A stretch of 64,000 nt of DNA from Bimastos eiseni (Eukaryota; Annelida; Clitellata; Crassiclitellata; Lumbricidae): contig OY365817.1 in assembly GCA_959347315.1 (NCBI GenBank), positions 4,049,873 to 4,113,872 on the forward strand. Reading direction: 5' to 3'. The notes under the pieces are model-generated. The model was not told where the DNA came from and made no database searches. It was given only the letters and a program-made list of their open reading frames with translations. A program made the translations under genes and the position numbers. Shown piece after piece: positions 32,736-42,922 of this stretch (the stretch's first letter is position 1; each line of letters begins with the position of its first letter).

Positions 32736-33655
32736 ATGGCGAGCCGATTATTTAAAAATAAATCCTTCATTCAAGCCTTGTGGCCTGTCCACCACAGTGC
32801 TATAGACTCCCTTGGTGGCTGGATGTCATCAAATCGGCTTCGGCTGAACCCATTTGAAACTCAATTTATCTGGCTTAGCACCAGACAGCAGCTGGCGAAA
32901 ATTGATCTCTGTGCCTTCGCTGTCCAGTTTCCCCTGTTTACTTTCTCCGCCTCTGTTCGGGATTTAGGGGTCACTCTTGACCAAGAACTCACCTTTGTTC
33001 AACATGTCAATAATGTCTCTCGTAGTTGCTTTTACTAGCTTCGCCTATTGCGAGTAATATCACGCTCTCTTACCCTCAGCGCCGCAGCTACTCTGGTTCA
33101 TGCCATTGTTACCAGTCGCCTTGACTATTGCTCCTCAACATATGCTGGCCTCCCCAAGTTCGAATTGGGCGTTTGGAGCGGGTTTTGCGTGCGGCCGCCC
33201 GACTGATCGGTGGGATTCCCAGAACAGGTCAAGTATCAGAGCATGGCCTACATGTGGAATATCCTGCACTGGTTGCCTCTACCCCAGCGCATCTTATTTA
33301 GGGTATCTGCCTTAGTTTGGCGCTGCCTTGGCGGTACTGCACCGGCCTATTTGCAGGAGCTATGTCGCCCTATCACTGCCAGTAGTGGTCGACGTCCACT
33401 TCGCTCTGCCATTCATGGCGATCTGATCGTCCCTTTTGCACGCACTTCCATAATGAAGAATAGGGCTTTCTCGGTCGTGGGACCTACCATCTGGAATGGA
33501 CTTCCCACAGAGCTCCGAAATCTACCTAAGAACTCATCATCCTCAGTTTACGCCTCTCTTGAAACTGTCCTTTTCAGCCGAGGGTTAGGCCGGGGGCGCC
33601 TCTGAGTAGATATCTTGAAGGGGCGGTCAATCAAGTATTTTTTGATTGATTGATA
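32736..33655 (+). mobile_element. LINE (jockey/CR1-like) 3' fragment with tail
   Basis: Plus-strand frames give SLGGWMSSNRLRLNPFETQF, IWLSTRQQL, SVRDLGVTLDQELTF and HVNNVSRSCFY, then (frameshifted) VTSRLDYCSSTYAGLPK, and at 33210-33600 LHWLPLPQRILFRVSALVWR, CLGGTAPAYLQEL, RAFSVVGPTIWNGLPTELRN. These are the thumb and C-terminal blocks of a non-LTR reverse transcriptase. Stops and frameshifts near 33035 and 33190 show it is dead. The 3' end is GGGGGCGCCTCTGAGTAGAT, TATCTTGAAGGGGCGGTC and a TGATTGATTGAT tail. Confidence 0.9.
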
Positions 33656-33872
33656 TATGCAGGTCTCAAGTCAAAATTACGTTGATTATCCTGGTGCTAT
33701 ATGTAGTATTTATCTACAATTCTGATAATTTTCATATAGGGATTATAGGCCTACCTATTCCTAGATACAGGTCAAGGTGTATATTGGTCCTTGGTTACAG
33801 TTTGTACTTCGGAGTACGATTCTTCAACATCCAGCTGAGGGAGCGAAGAGGGGGGGCGCTGAGCTAACGAAC
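33656..33872. other. Unassigned sequence; TAGGCCTA at 33746
   Basis: Its right end (GCGAAGAG..GCGCTGAGCTAACGAACCGAGTGAG) appears to be the left part of the dispersed repeat family also seen at 4.1 kb and 46.8 kb, split by the MITE that follows. Confidence 0.4.
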
Positions 33873-34252
33873 CGAGTGAGCAGGGCCGTACCGAGGGCGG
33901 GGCCAGCGGGGCCGTGGCACAGGGCGCAAATATGAAGGGGGCGCAAATTTCAGTATGACATAACTTTGATTATTCTATAAATTCATTCTTTCTTCAATTA
34001 TGGCCCTATTTTCATTCAAGAAAAAAATTAAAATTACAGTTACAGTTAAAAAGTGCAACTCAGCAAGTTTTTGGTGGGAGTTATACCATCTTTGGTTATA
34101 CCAATTAAATCATTTCTTGTGTATTATTAATTTTTATATAAAGAACATGCTTAATTTTCTTACTTATTATATTCAAAATGCAAAGTATGGGGGCGCCAGA
34201 TTGATGCTAGGCACAAGGCGCAATTGGAGCTCGGTACGGCCCTGCTAGTGAG
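33873..34252. mobile_element. hAT-type MITE, copy 1
   Basis: Perfect 15-bp inverted ends CAGGGCCGTACCGAG (33881) and CTCGGTACGGCCCTG (to 34244). The flanking 8-mers CGAGTGAG and CTAGTGAG match at 7 of 8 positions. The 364-base body has no transposase. A second, shorter copy in opposite orientation is at 37105-37266. Confidence 0.9.
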
Positions 34253-34410
34253 ATCATTGTATACCTGTAACGTTGAAATGTCCTTCTTTCACTAAACAGC
34301 ATTGTTGGTTAAATAAGTGTATAACGTATCATAGGCGCCAATTTATGTTATCATAGAGCGGTTTGAATTTAAGCGAAAATTATTAGTACTGTTATTAAAG
34401 AATATGCTTA
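34245..34410 (+). repeat. Dispersed repeat, copy 2 of 3
   Basis: TGTCCTTCTTTCACT, GCATTGTTGGTTAAATAAGT, GTATAACGTAT and GGCGCC match the copies at 4135-4315 and 46770-46925. The MITE at 33881-34244 inserted within it. Confidence 0.55.
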
Positions 34411-35219
34411 ATTTGCTTACTTATTTACCATATAGATGAACATGTTATCTTTCCTAGACAAATGAAATTTCGTCATGGTTGCGTCAGCGTATTGACCTTT
34501 AGTTGCGGCGTAGATCTCGAAGACGGCCAAATTCCAGATTTTTGCGAAATTTTCGCAAATCTCCATTGCCAACTTCCGTTTCGATTGAATTTTCGTGGAC
34601 AAGTAGCAAGTAGACTTAGCAAATTTCAAAACAACGATTTCTTATCGAATGTTTTCAGTTTGGAGATCGAATTATCGATCTTAAGCTACAAATTTTGATG
34701 CTATTATCTTATTTGCCATTTAAACCTGTCGATGATACTTTATAACTAGGCCTACTGGGTAGGCCTAAAAAATTCTTATTTTACTAAATGTTAAATTTAG
34801 CAAGTTTAACTTAGTTAATCTGTTTTCTGTTGTGAAGGCCTATTGTTTTCTTTCTTTCTCTGATCTTATTTCTACATTGACGTGTTCTTGTCTTCTCTTG
34901 TTTTCGAGTAGCCTAGACCTAATTAGATGTTCGAACATTAATTGTAGGTTGAGGAGAAGATTGAATTGAACATATGTGTAGTGCCTAATGGGCTATTGAT
35001 AATAAGTTAATTGCGCTGTCCAGTGTGATATTATCATTAATCTGTTGATATTCAACAGGTCAATTTTCATTTTACCCGCATTACAGAGGTTAGGTTAGAA
35101 ATCCTGACCATTTTTGAGATCCTGGGTCACTGGATCCTTTAGTTTGTATTTGTCTATTTTGTAATCCTCTGTCGCTGGTCACGACTTTTGAGGACCTGGT
35201 GCTAGGAAGTTACGGCATT
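34411..35219. other. No gene recognised
   Basis: AT-rich; two TAGGCCTA copies 13 bases apart at 34747 and 34760. Confidence 0.4.
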
Positions 35220-35419
35220 GGATTCCATGAAGCCATGACTGTTCCTCTGAGGTCGTTTTATTCTAGCCATAACGCACGTATTTTCATACAAGCAGACATA
35301 ACAAGACAGGCAATTTGAGCTTCAGAGTGCCAGACGATGGTAGCTCCAAGTTAGCAAAAATAAGCTGCTATACTTGACCTAATTTAAATACATTACATTC
35401 TTTACAATGTTTCCATCGA

Positions 35420-36171
35420 GGCCTGTACGTGATGCCGTCAACCGCTGGTCGTGTGAAGCTCTTCAATCGAAGGATCTCAATTCCAGTCAGGATCAACTGC
35501 AATGATTCGGTTGACCGATTGTCCTACAAGCAGCTAGGTTAGTTTCAGTTTCTACTTTTTATGAAGGTTAGCGACTTATCCGGAGTTGATATAGATGGTC
35601 ATGGTCACTTAATTGGCGATCGACAGACAATTGGTTGCTGACAAAATCGTCAGGTCGTTTGGTAGATGCTAAGTAGGGAGATGCCAATTAAGATAATGAG
35701 ACACACAACAATTTCTATCTTATCTGCCTGTCTCTTTGTTATTTCTCTTCCTCTTGTCTTAAGTTTGCTTCTTTGATCTACTGACCCTATTTTCTCTCCT
35801 TCTTGTGCCCAAAATTTTGTCTTAGGTCTGGCTGAACCAGATTTTCTACAAAAGCTTTTGACAACATATCCCTATGCTTTGCCATAGAAAATTTTTTTGG
35901 CATAGTGCAGCTCGGTTAAGTAATAAAGTTACTTTATGCTCTCTTTCAATCTATCCTAGGCTACTTTACGTCTTTCTCTCGCTGTCGTCTAGCACACTCC
36001 CTTTCTTGCTTTGCAACGTTATGCATCACTATTTTGTCTTTTAGAACTTGCCAGAAACCATGAAAGACGACTTATCTCCTCAGATGTCGTGGAACGAGGC
36101 CATGAAGGAACTGGCAATGGAAAGAGGAGACGAGTGGACGAGGGTATCCGTTGCCCAATATGCAGAGGTCT
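35420..36171 (+). CDS. Candidate two-exon coding fragment with a CPIC motif (unidentified)
   Basis: Segment 1 (to 35536, donor GTTAGT) reads MPSTAGRVKLFNRRISIPVR, INCNDSVDRLSYKQL. Segment 2 starts at 36045 after the acceptor TTTTGTCTTTTAG. If spliced in phase it continues ELARNHERRLISSDVVERGH, EGTGNGKRRRVDEGIRCPIC, RG, ending at a GTCTAT donor after 36171. C-P-I-C preceded by a basic KRRR patch could be part of a zinc-binding domain. The duplicated copy at 37.5 kb preserves the same frame for 20-odd codons (EGPGHGQRRLVEEMRCSI) but has a stop where the second cysteine stands. Function unknown; it may be a pseudogene or a transposon gene piece. Confidence 0.3.
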
Positions 36172-36305
36172 ATAGTATACTGAGTAAGTTTTAATCTTAA
36201 GAGTTTTAACTCTTTCAACTTGATTACCGAGAATTGTCCGTGAGGAAGGAAAACAATGTGAAACCACCTCATTCTTCTCAACCCCGGGTAGCATATGCAA
36301 GCAGA

Positions 36306-36385
36306 GAAATCATTATCATCATCATCATTATCATCATCATCGTCATCATCATCATCAGCAGCAGCATCAGCATCATCATTGTCAT
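36306..36385. repeat. (ATC)n microsatellite
   Basis: ATC runs with GTC and AGC interruptions; corresponds to the (ATC)n at 37918 in the second duplicate and is likely a SINE tail. Confidence 0.9.
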
Positions 36386-37096
36386 CAGAATGTTTCGTTG
36401 CCTTCTATCTCCATTCTCAGTGCATTCTCTGTGTTTTTCACTTCAGTCTCACTGCCCTACTCTCAGTTTTATTTTAAATCTCCGTTCAAATTTTCTTTTC
36501 TGTCTTACTGTTCACTTACTTTGGTCAGTTTCGGTATACGTCAGTTTAAGATCCGTGTATCCTCCTTTGGTTAAATTCTGATTATTAATTGCCTACACAT
36601 GTAAACAATTCAATACGAACAAGTATCATCTGAACGCACAGACGAAAAGAGAATGGCACACCGTATAAAAATCTGCTGTAAACTCTAATCGTAATCGTCC
36701 ACTTCTCAAAACTTCTAAATCACCACTCGAAATCCAAACGCAGGATACCATATTACCCAAGAACGCTGCATTGTTTCAGAGGCGTTGAATGAATGTGTTG
36801 CATTTAGTCTGAAATGAGGAGACTAAGGTGTTTGAAGATAGTTAGATGTCGACCTCAGACCTGACTAGGTCAACACAGAACTGCCTTCCAATTGCTTGCT
36901 AGAGAAAATGTGATTGTCCAAATGCATCACATTTTCTGTGTATGGCCCTGGCTTTGAGATAATATTAAGTAGGATACATTTTGATTTGTGTAGTCCACTC
37001 ATTACAAGTATCTCAGGCAGTTTGTTATTTTCGTTGGATTGTATGGATCCATGACTGCCCCTCTGAGGTCTTTTTATTCTAGCCATAACCCAAGCA

Positions 37097-37274
37097 TTTC
37101 CATGCAGGGCCGTACCGAGCAACAATTGCGCCCTGTGCCTAGCATCAATCTGGCTCCCCCACATTCTTAAGACAGTGCATTTTATGGAATAATAAGTTAT
37201 TCTGTCCTGAAATTTGCGCCCTTTCCACATTTGTGCCCTGCTGCCCCCCCCCTCGGTAGGGCACTGTTTCCATA
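37097..37274. mobile_element. hAT-type MITE, copy 2
   Basis: 162-base element with ends CAGGGCCGTACCGAG and CTCGGTAGGGCACTG, flanked by TTTCCATG and TTTCCATA (7 of 8). The interior is the reverse complement of the right arm of the copy at 33881-34244. The equivalent point of the first duplicate (near 35283) is an empty site, which confirms the boundaries. Confidence 0.9.
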
Positions 37275-37694
37275 TAAGCAGCCAATGCCATAGCAAGACA
37301 GGCAATTTGAGCTTCAGAATGCCAGACGATTGGTGGCACCAAGTCAGCAAAAATAAGTCTGTTATTTTTGAGCTATAAGCCCTACATTACATTCTGTACA
37401 ATGCTTTATCAACTTAATAAAATTTACTCAATTAAGGCACTGTTTAGATTTATACAATATCAGCAGGTGTATAAATGACACAGGTCAGCGAATTCCGGCT
37501 GTTTTGGCACCGTCCATTTTGGCCTGGAGAGTGGAGATGTCATGGGACGAAAACGAGAAGGACCTGGACATGGACAGAGGAGACTAGTGGAGGAAATGCG
37601 TTGCTCAATATGAAGACCTACACGGGAAGGACTACAGTACTGAGTTTTAGAATTCTAAGCTACAGAATTAATTGCCTTATACTAGGTTAGATGA

Positions 37695-37916
37695 ATATGG
37701 GACGCGGTGGTGTAGCGATATACGTTCTATGCCGTGTTAGTGGAAGGTCGCAGGTTCGAATCTACCTCAACCCACTCCGTAGTGACCCTGGTCACTGGAC
37801 AAGTTGATTGCCCAGAATTATCTGTGAGGAAGGAAGGCAATGGGAAATCACCTTACCCTTGTAAAACGTGGGTGGCATATATAAGCCAATTAATGGACCT
37901 GTCTGAGGGCTAAGGA

Positions 37917-37950
<34 letters not shown>
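37695..37950 (+). repeat. tRNA-derived SINE with (ATC)n tail, second family
   Basis: GACGCGGTGGTGTAGCGATA contains an A-box-like TAGCGATATACG (37713-37724), and GGTTCGAATCT (37753-37763) is a near-perfect B box 40 bases downstream. The body (GTGAGGAAGGAAGGCAATGG) ends in (ATC)n. The same body without the tRNA head is present at about 36210-36300. It differs in body from the SINEs at 17.2 and 23.3 kb. Confidence 0.8.
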
Positions 37951-38577
37951 GACTGCTTCATTACTTTCTATCTCCGTTCTCAGTACATTCCGTGTTTTTT
38001 ACTTCCGTTTCACTGTCCTACTCTGAGTTTTTACTCTAGATCTCCTTTCTCAATTTCTTTTTTGTCTTATTCTTCACTTACATTGGTCAGTTTCGGTATA
38101 CGTTAGTTTTAGATCCGTCCCTGTATTCTCCTTTGATTAAGTTCTGATAATTGATTGCCTCCACAACGACCACAAGTAAACAATTCAACACGAATAAGAT
38201 CCATCTAAATGCACAGACGAAAAGAAAATGGCGTACAGTATAAAAATTATGCTGCTACATATAACTCTAATCGTAATCGTTAACTTCTCAAAACTTTTAA
38301 AGCGCCACTTGAAAGCCAAATTCATTACACCAGTTTATTGAATGATTATGTTGCGTTCAGTCTGATATGAGAAGATTAAGGTGTTTAAAGATAGTTTTGT
38401 ATTCACCTCAGACCTGAGGTCAACACAGAACTACCTTCCAATTGCGTGCTTAAGAAAATGTGATGGGCCAAAATGCGTCACATTTTCTCTGTAGGGCCCT
38501 GGCTTTGCATAATATTAAGTAGCTTACATTTGGGTAGTCCACTCATTACGAGTCTCTCAGGCAGTTCATTATTTCCC

Positions 38578-39400
38578 ATTTTGACGCAGTACTCGTTAAA
38601 CTGACGTAGTTGTCTGTGATTGAACGTTATTAGACGTTACAATCAGAGGGGTATAAGCAGATACTCTAAACAATATAGCCTACATTAGGCTCTCAATCTC
38701 TCACTCACTTTAACCCTACTTCTCGCTCAAAAGCCTCTGCTGCGTCCATATTATTTCTGTTTCGATCTTACTTTCAGTCTCATGTTTGTCGTACATTTTC
38801 TCAACCAAACGGCACATTTCTTCATCGCACTGTATATTAACCAATTTCTCCCTGCGTAGGACTATCTAATAATAATTTTCTCGATACACTTGTCTATCTG
38901 TCATCCTATGTGCCTCCTTATCTATCAATTGATGTATAGATCTGTTTACTCATGCATCTATCAATTTATCTAATATTTCTTTCTCAGTCTTATCTATCTA
39001 GATATCTATATGTGTATGTAGGTCTACCTATTGATCAATTCAGTTATCTATATTTGCATCAATTTATCTAGTTATCAATTCATCTATGTCTCTATCTGTA
39101 ATTTCTCTCTTTCTCTGCCTTATCTATCTATCTCTATAGATCTGTCTAATATTTATCTATCTCCATTTATCATCTATGACTCTCTCTATTAATCTTTATA
39201 TCTGTACTATCTATGTATCTATCTGTCTATCTATCTGGCTATGCAGTCTTTCTTTATGTATCTGCTATGTCTATCTATCTATCAATCAGTCTCCATTTAG
39301 GCCTAGGCCTATCACCTATTTCTCTTTCTATCTCTTACACCCAATCGCTAACCCTGTCTTTTGTTTTTTCTCAATCTTCAAACTAAGTGTCTCTTTTTCA
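38578..39400. repeat. TCTA/TCTATC-rich decayed microsatellite
   Basis: 38880-39300 is rich in TATCTATC and TCTGTC words with many interruptions. Two overlapping TAGGCCTA copies lie at 39298 and 39304. Confidence 0.7.
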
Positions 39401-39714
39401 CTCTTTCGCTAGCGCTGCAGTGTCTGTTCTCTCGCTCTCCGTTTTCTCTCACTGAGTTTTACTCTCACGGACTTTGTTTTCGATTACTCATTGACTTATA
39501 GGCCTATGCTTGTGTAGTAGGCCTATGTCGTTTCCGAACCTTCTCTGGCTATAGTATTTCTATGCGCAATCATGTCTCTGATTTGCGTCTTTTCGTGTTT
39601 AGCCCCAGCGCCAATGTTTGCCTTGCATTTCAATCCAAGTAAAACCAAATAACCCAAATTGAAAATTTCTAAAATTGGCCTATTTGTTGGTGATGCCAAA
39701 CTTGTAATGACTTT
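39401..39714. other. No gene recognised
   Basis: AT-rich; TAGGCCTA at 39499 and 39518. Confidence 0.4.
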
Positions 39715-39912
39715 CTACTGCTTGAGAGCTGCAATGAATAGCCTACGGAGACCTTTGCCAACACCTCCTAGTGGTGGTCTCTGGACGTGCAGGTAATCCC
39801 ACTGGTTGACTGCATGGCGAAGATTGGCAGCAGCACGTTGCCATTCTCTGTCTGTTTTCAGGATAGTTTGCTGTGCTGTTACTGCTGTACTATCTGATGA
39901 CCGAGCTAGCTC
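39715..39912 (-). CDS. Short unidentified minus-strand reading frame with protein-like composition
   Basis: A 65-codon stretch ending in TAG reads ELARSSDSTAVTAQQTILKT, DREWQRAAANLRHAVNQWDY, LHVQRPPLGGVGKGLRRLFI, AALKQ. Composition is balanced and not repeat-derived, unlike nearly all frames here. It could be the last exon of a minus-strand gene or a transposon C-terminus. I do not recognise the family, and the upstream splice acceptor is weak. Confidence 0.3.
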   Translation of the reverse strand, partial: ELARSSDSTAVTAQQTILKTDREWQRAAANLRHAVNQWDYLHVQRPPLGGVGKGLRRLFIAALKQ

Positions 39913-40027
39913 TTAATTTACAGACGGTGGCGACAATATCTTATTTTGGTAAGCTTACTTCTATGCGTTAACGTTTCGCAGCAAAGTTATCCACTGTAAT
40001 GGCAATAGACCTACTAGTAAGTTACTA

Positions 40028-40091
<64 letters not shown>

Positions 40092-41843
40092 GTAAGGCGA
40101 TAGCAATCAATAACTCAAACATCGCACCATTATTTGACTAGGCCTACTGGGTCCCATCAACACACGTCTTCATGAGAATCTTGGCAGTTCAGGTATCTCA
40201 CATAGTCTAAACAGAAACACGTACAAAATAGGTCTAGCATGTAATATTCAACAGCTGCATTCAAACATTTTCTGTACAATCATGATCAATTTGTAGATCA
40301 AAGCTGAAGATCACGTGATACTGCATATCTTCTAGGATGACATTAGCATAGGCCTACATTGCACTTAGCGCAGACGATTCGCCATTCGCCAGTTTCCTTG
40401 AAGGCTTTAGCAAACTAAATTTCAATGAGCATGGTCATGCTTCAATAAGTATAGTCATGGTTGGTAGAGTATCATTTTCATTTGTAAACAAATTCCTTAA
40501 TCTTACTTATTGTTGCCAGATACAGTGAGAGTCCAATGAGGACACAGACAGGTGAGAAGGAGGACAAGTGATCACTTCATTTCAATGGCAGCTGCCTCTC
40601 TCAGATACTATTTCCTTCTGCTGTCTCCTGGTCCGAGTGTTTGCTTATCAGTTGATATCTGGAGGTCAAATCCACAGGACGTTATTCGTACGCATATGAG
40701 ATAATGAGAGGACTATAGTCACCCGAGTTTAAGAAAACGATGTCGCTAATTGCGTGCTTCATACCGATGGATGTCTTTCGGGGGTTGTTTAAGGGACTTC
40801 GCGTCTTCTCTGTATTATTCCAAATATGCCTAGGCTAAGAAAATGAAGGCGCGATCACTGAATAACGATCAACTCAATAACCATGGACGCGGCTTTTCAT
40901 CGATCTTTACGAGAGCTGGGTGTGACGTTGTTTGGAATCCAAACAACGGTCGAATTTTAAAACATGCTGCCATCTGGCGAGTGTACTTGAATCTTTTCGA
41001 GTAAACTCTTGCGAATGTAAGGCAACAATTTTATTTTCTTAATGGCTGGTCTTAATCTCTTACGTTTGATCGAATTACTTGCCCGGGACATTTGTACACA
41101 ATTGAAAAATATTCGAGAGCTTCCGACATTTTAATATCTGTTTGTACCTTCCTAAAATAAAAAGCGGCGTTAAAAGTTTAAAATTTTATGCTATAGCTAA
41201 TCTATGAAGGCGCTATAATAATTTCGGAGGTGACCCTTCGTTTTGCTGCTAAGACTAATATTGTTGTTAGTTTTTATGGATGTTCAATCGCTAGAATTAT
41301 GTTCGTGTGTAGGAAATTAACTGAGTTATTATATAATCGTCGCGACTTGAACGACTATGGTGAAGAATTTACTGTCGGATTTTTTATTTTAACCGAAATA
41401 ATTATGATATAATTTGGCGTCAGGTGATTGTGAACTCTGCGTTATTAGATTAGGGATATTGCATGTAAGTAAGAAACACTTTTGCCAGTGTTCTTTCGTA
41501 AAGAATTCTAGCAGAATGTATTTTTAACAGCACAGTGATTTGATGTTGAATCTGAGCTTTGGTAAATGCTTTGGTAAATGTTAAACGACGTGTAGTGGAC
41601 ATTATTACAAATATTTGTAAGGCGCCTACCGTCACTCAGAACTGATAATTTTAGGCAAAATATGTTGCCTGTAAGGCTTCTGAATTGGGGGAAGTGCGTT
41701 AGGCGCTATATGTGTTACACGGTGGTGTATTCAGCAATGCTTTGGGTCTGTAACCCACCGATTGTGAATTTGAACTTTCTGAACAAACTGTATGTAGTAA
41801 TCCTGAATAAGTTTGTTCACACATTCATCTCATGCCACAGTCT
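39913..41843. other. No gene recognised; (TA)n at 40031-40088
   Basis: Contains about 58 bases of pure TA (40031-40088), TAGGCCTA at 40139 and 40349, and otherwise AT-rich sequence. Short frames (41230-41412 and 41662-41955) have no domain. Confidence 0.5.
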
Positions 41844-42684
41844 GAATTTACGGGTAACGGACATTTGCCCACGGATAAAATCCACCCGGACATTTGCCCC
41901 AGGACAAATTCCTCCACCCCGATTTTGGATAGGACATTTGCCCCCCATAGTGTGAAGTATAAACAGATGATGACAAGTTATATATTTAACTGCCATTATG
42001 TAAAATATATGAAAACAAGCAACTAATTATCATGTCATATAGGAGACAAAGTGAGTCCAGTTCTGAATCTTTATTAATCTTGCTGAATGCATGAATACTG
42101 CAAACAGTTCGTGACACGCCTTAAGCCTTACCCCTCCAATTATTATATCAAACGGGTTAAATTTGGCCACTCACAGCAGCTTCAGGAGTGGTAAGGGTTA
42201 TAAAGCGGTGATGGTCAGCTAGAGTAAGCAGCTACAGTTGGTTGGCAAATCATCAGTGACAGGCGTTAATCATCTCTCGTTAATAAGAGTGAGAGTGGGT
42301 GAATACCTCTATACAGATGATAATCTCAGCATATAAGCTGTGAAGATGTCAATATCGCATAAAAGCACTCATTATTTACAGCAGCCATTATATATCACGT
42401 GGTATCAAATTGGCTTCTTCATTCGTCAACAAACTTTGCAGGTATAGGAACCAAAGCGATACATCAACTCGCTAAAAATAAATATTTTACAGGTTTGGTA
42501 ACACGTAGCCAACATGGATACATCCATGCACACATACATATTGTGCATACAACCATACATCATACATACACACATACAAGCATGCATATATAATTTGGGC
42601 GAGCTTATGGTCTACACTGGGGGGCAATTGTCCTAGTCGGGAGGGGCTTTTGTCCGGGGGCAAATGTCCTACACTCGAATTTAC
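41844..42684. mobile_element. Non-autonomous DNA transposon with GGACATTTGCCC inverted ends
   Basis: Perfect 8-bp duplication GAATTTAC at 41844-41851 and 42677-42684. Inverted ends: GGGTAACGGACATTTGCCC on the left, and GGGCAAATGTCCTACACTC on the right. GGACATTTGCCCC recurs inside the left arm and its complement inside the right arm. No transposase in the 825-base body. The 8-bp duplication suggests hAT or a related superfamily. It lies just upstream of the NAA60 start codon. Confidence 0.85.
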
Positions 42685-42922
42685 AGACAGCACATTCATA
42701 ATGAGCGTAAAACAGTCTTATTATCAATTTGCGATATAATGATTAGGTTTTGCAACTGTGATATATTTCAGAATCTTACATTCATTTGCAGCCAGCCGTA
42801 GAAGTTCATGAGAGAGATTCGCCGAGAGGTCATTTCGTTGCGGGTCTTGTCGTCCAAAGAATGGTTTAGTTGACGAGAAACATAGTCTGATCGAGTATTG
42901 TAGGGTCACCACTGGGGTCGCG

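Larger units (their letters stand above)
35220..37035. repeat. Tandem segmental duplication, copy 1
   Basis: Aligns along most of its length with 37042-38577. Shared blocks include TCTGAGGTC.TTTTATTCTA, GACAGGCAATTTGAGCTTCA, an (ATC)n run, TTTGGTCAGTTTCGGTATAC, TCTAATCGTAATCGT and TTAAGTAG..ACATTT. Copies differ by many substitutions and indels (roughly 80-85 per cent alike by eye), so the duplication is not recent. This copy retains the exon-like block at 36045-36171. Confidence 0.85.
37042..38577. repeat. Tandem segmental duplication, copy 2
   Basis: Second copy of 35220-37035. Differences include a hAT-type MITE insertion (37105-37266), loss of the first exon-like segment, a stop in the second exon-like segment (about 37590-37612) and retention of a complete tRNA-like SINE head (37695-37915) that copy 1 has lost. 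Confidence 0.85.

Noticed and set aside
36061..36190. Frame MKDDLSPQMSWNEAMKELAM in the duplicated exon
   Set aside because: The paralogous copy has an early stop in this frame, while the alternative frame with KRRRVDEGIRCPIC is better preserved between copies.
37690..37770. Functional tRNA gene at the second SINE
   Set aside because: The B box is good but no acceptor stem closes, and it continues into an (ATC)n-tailed body.
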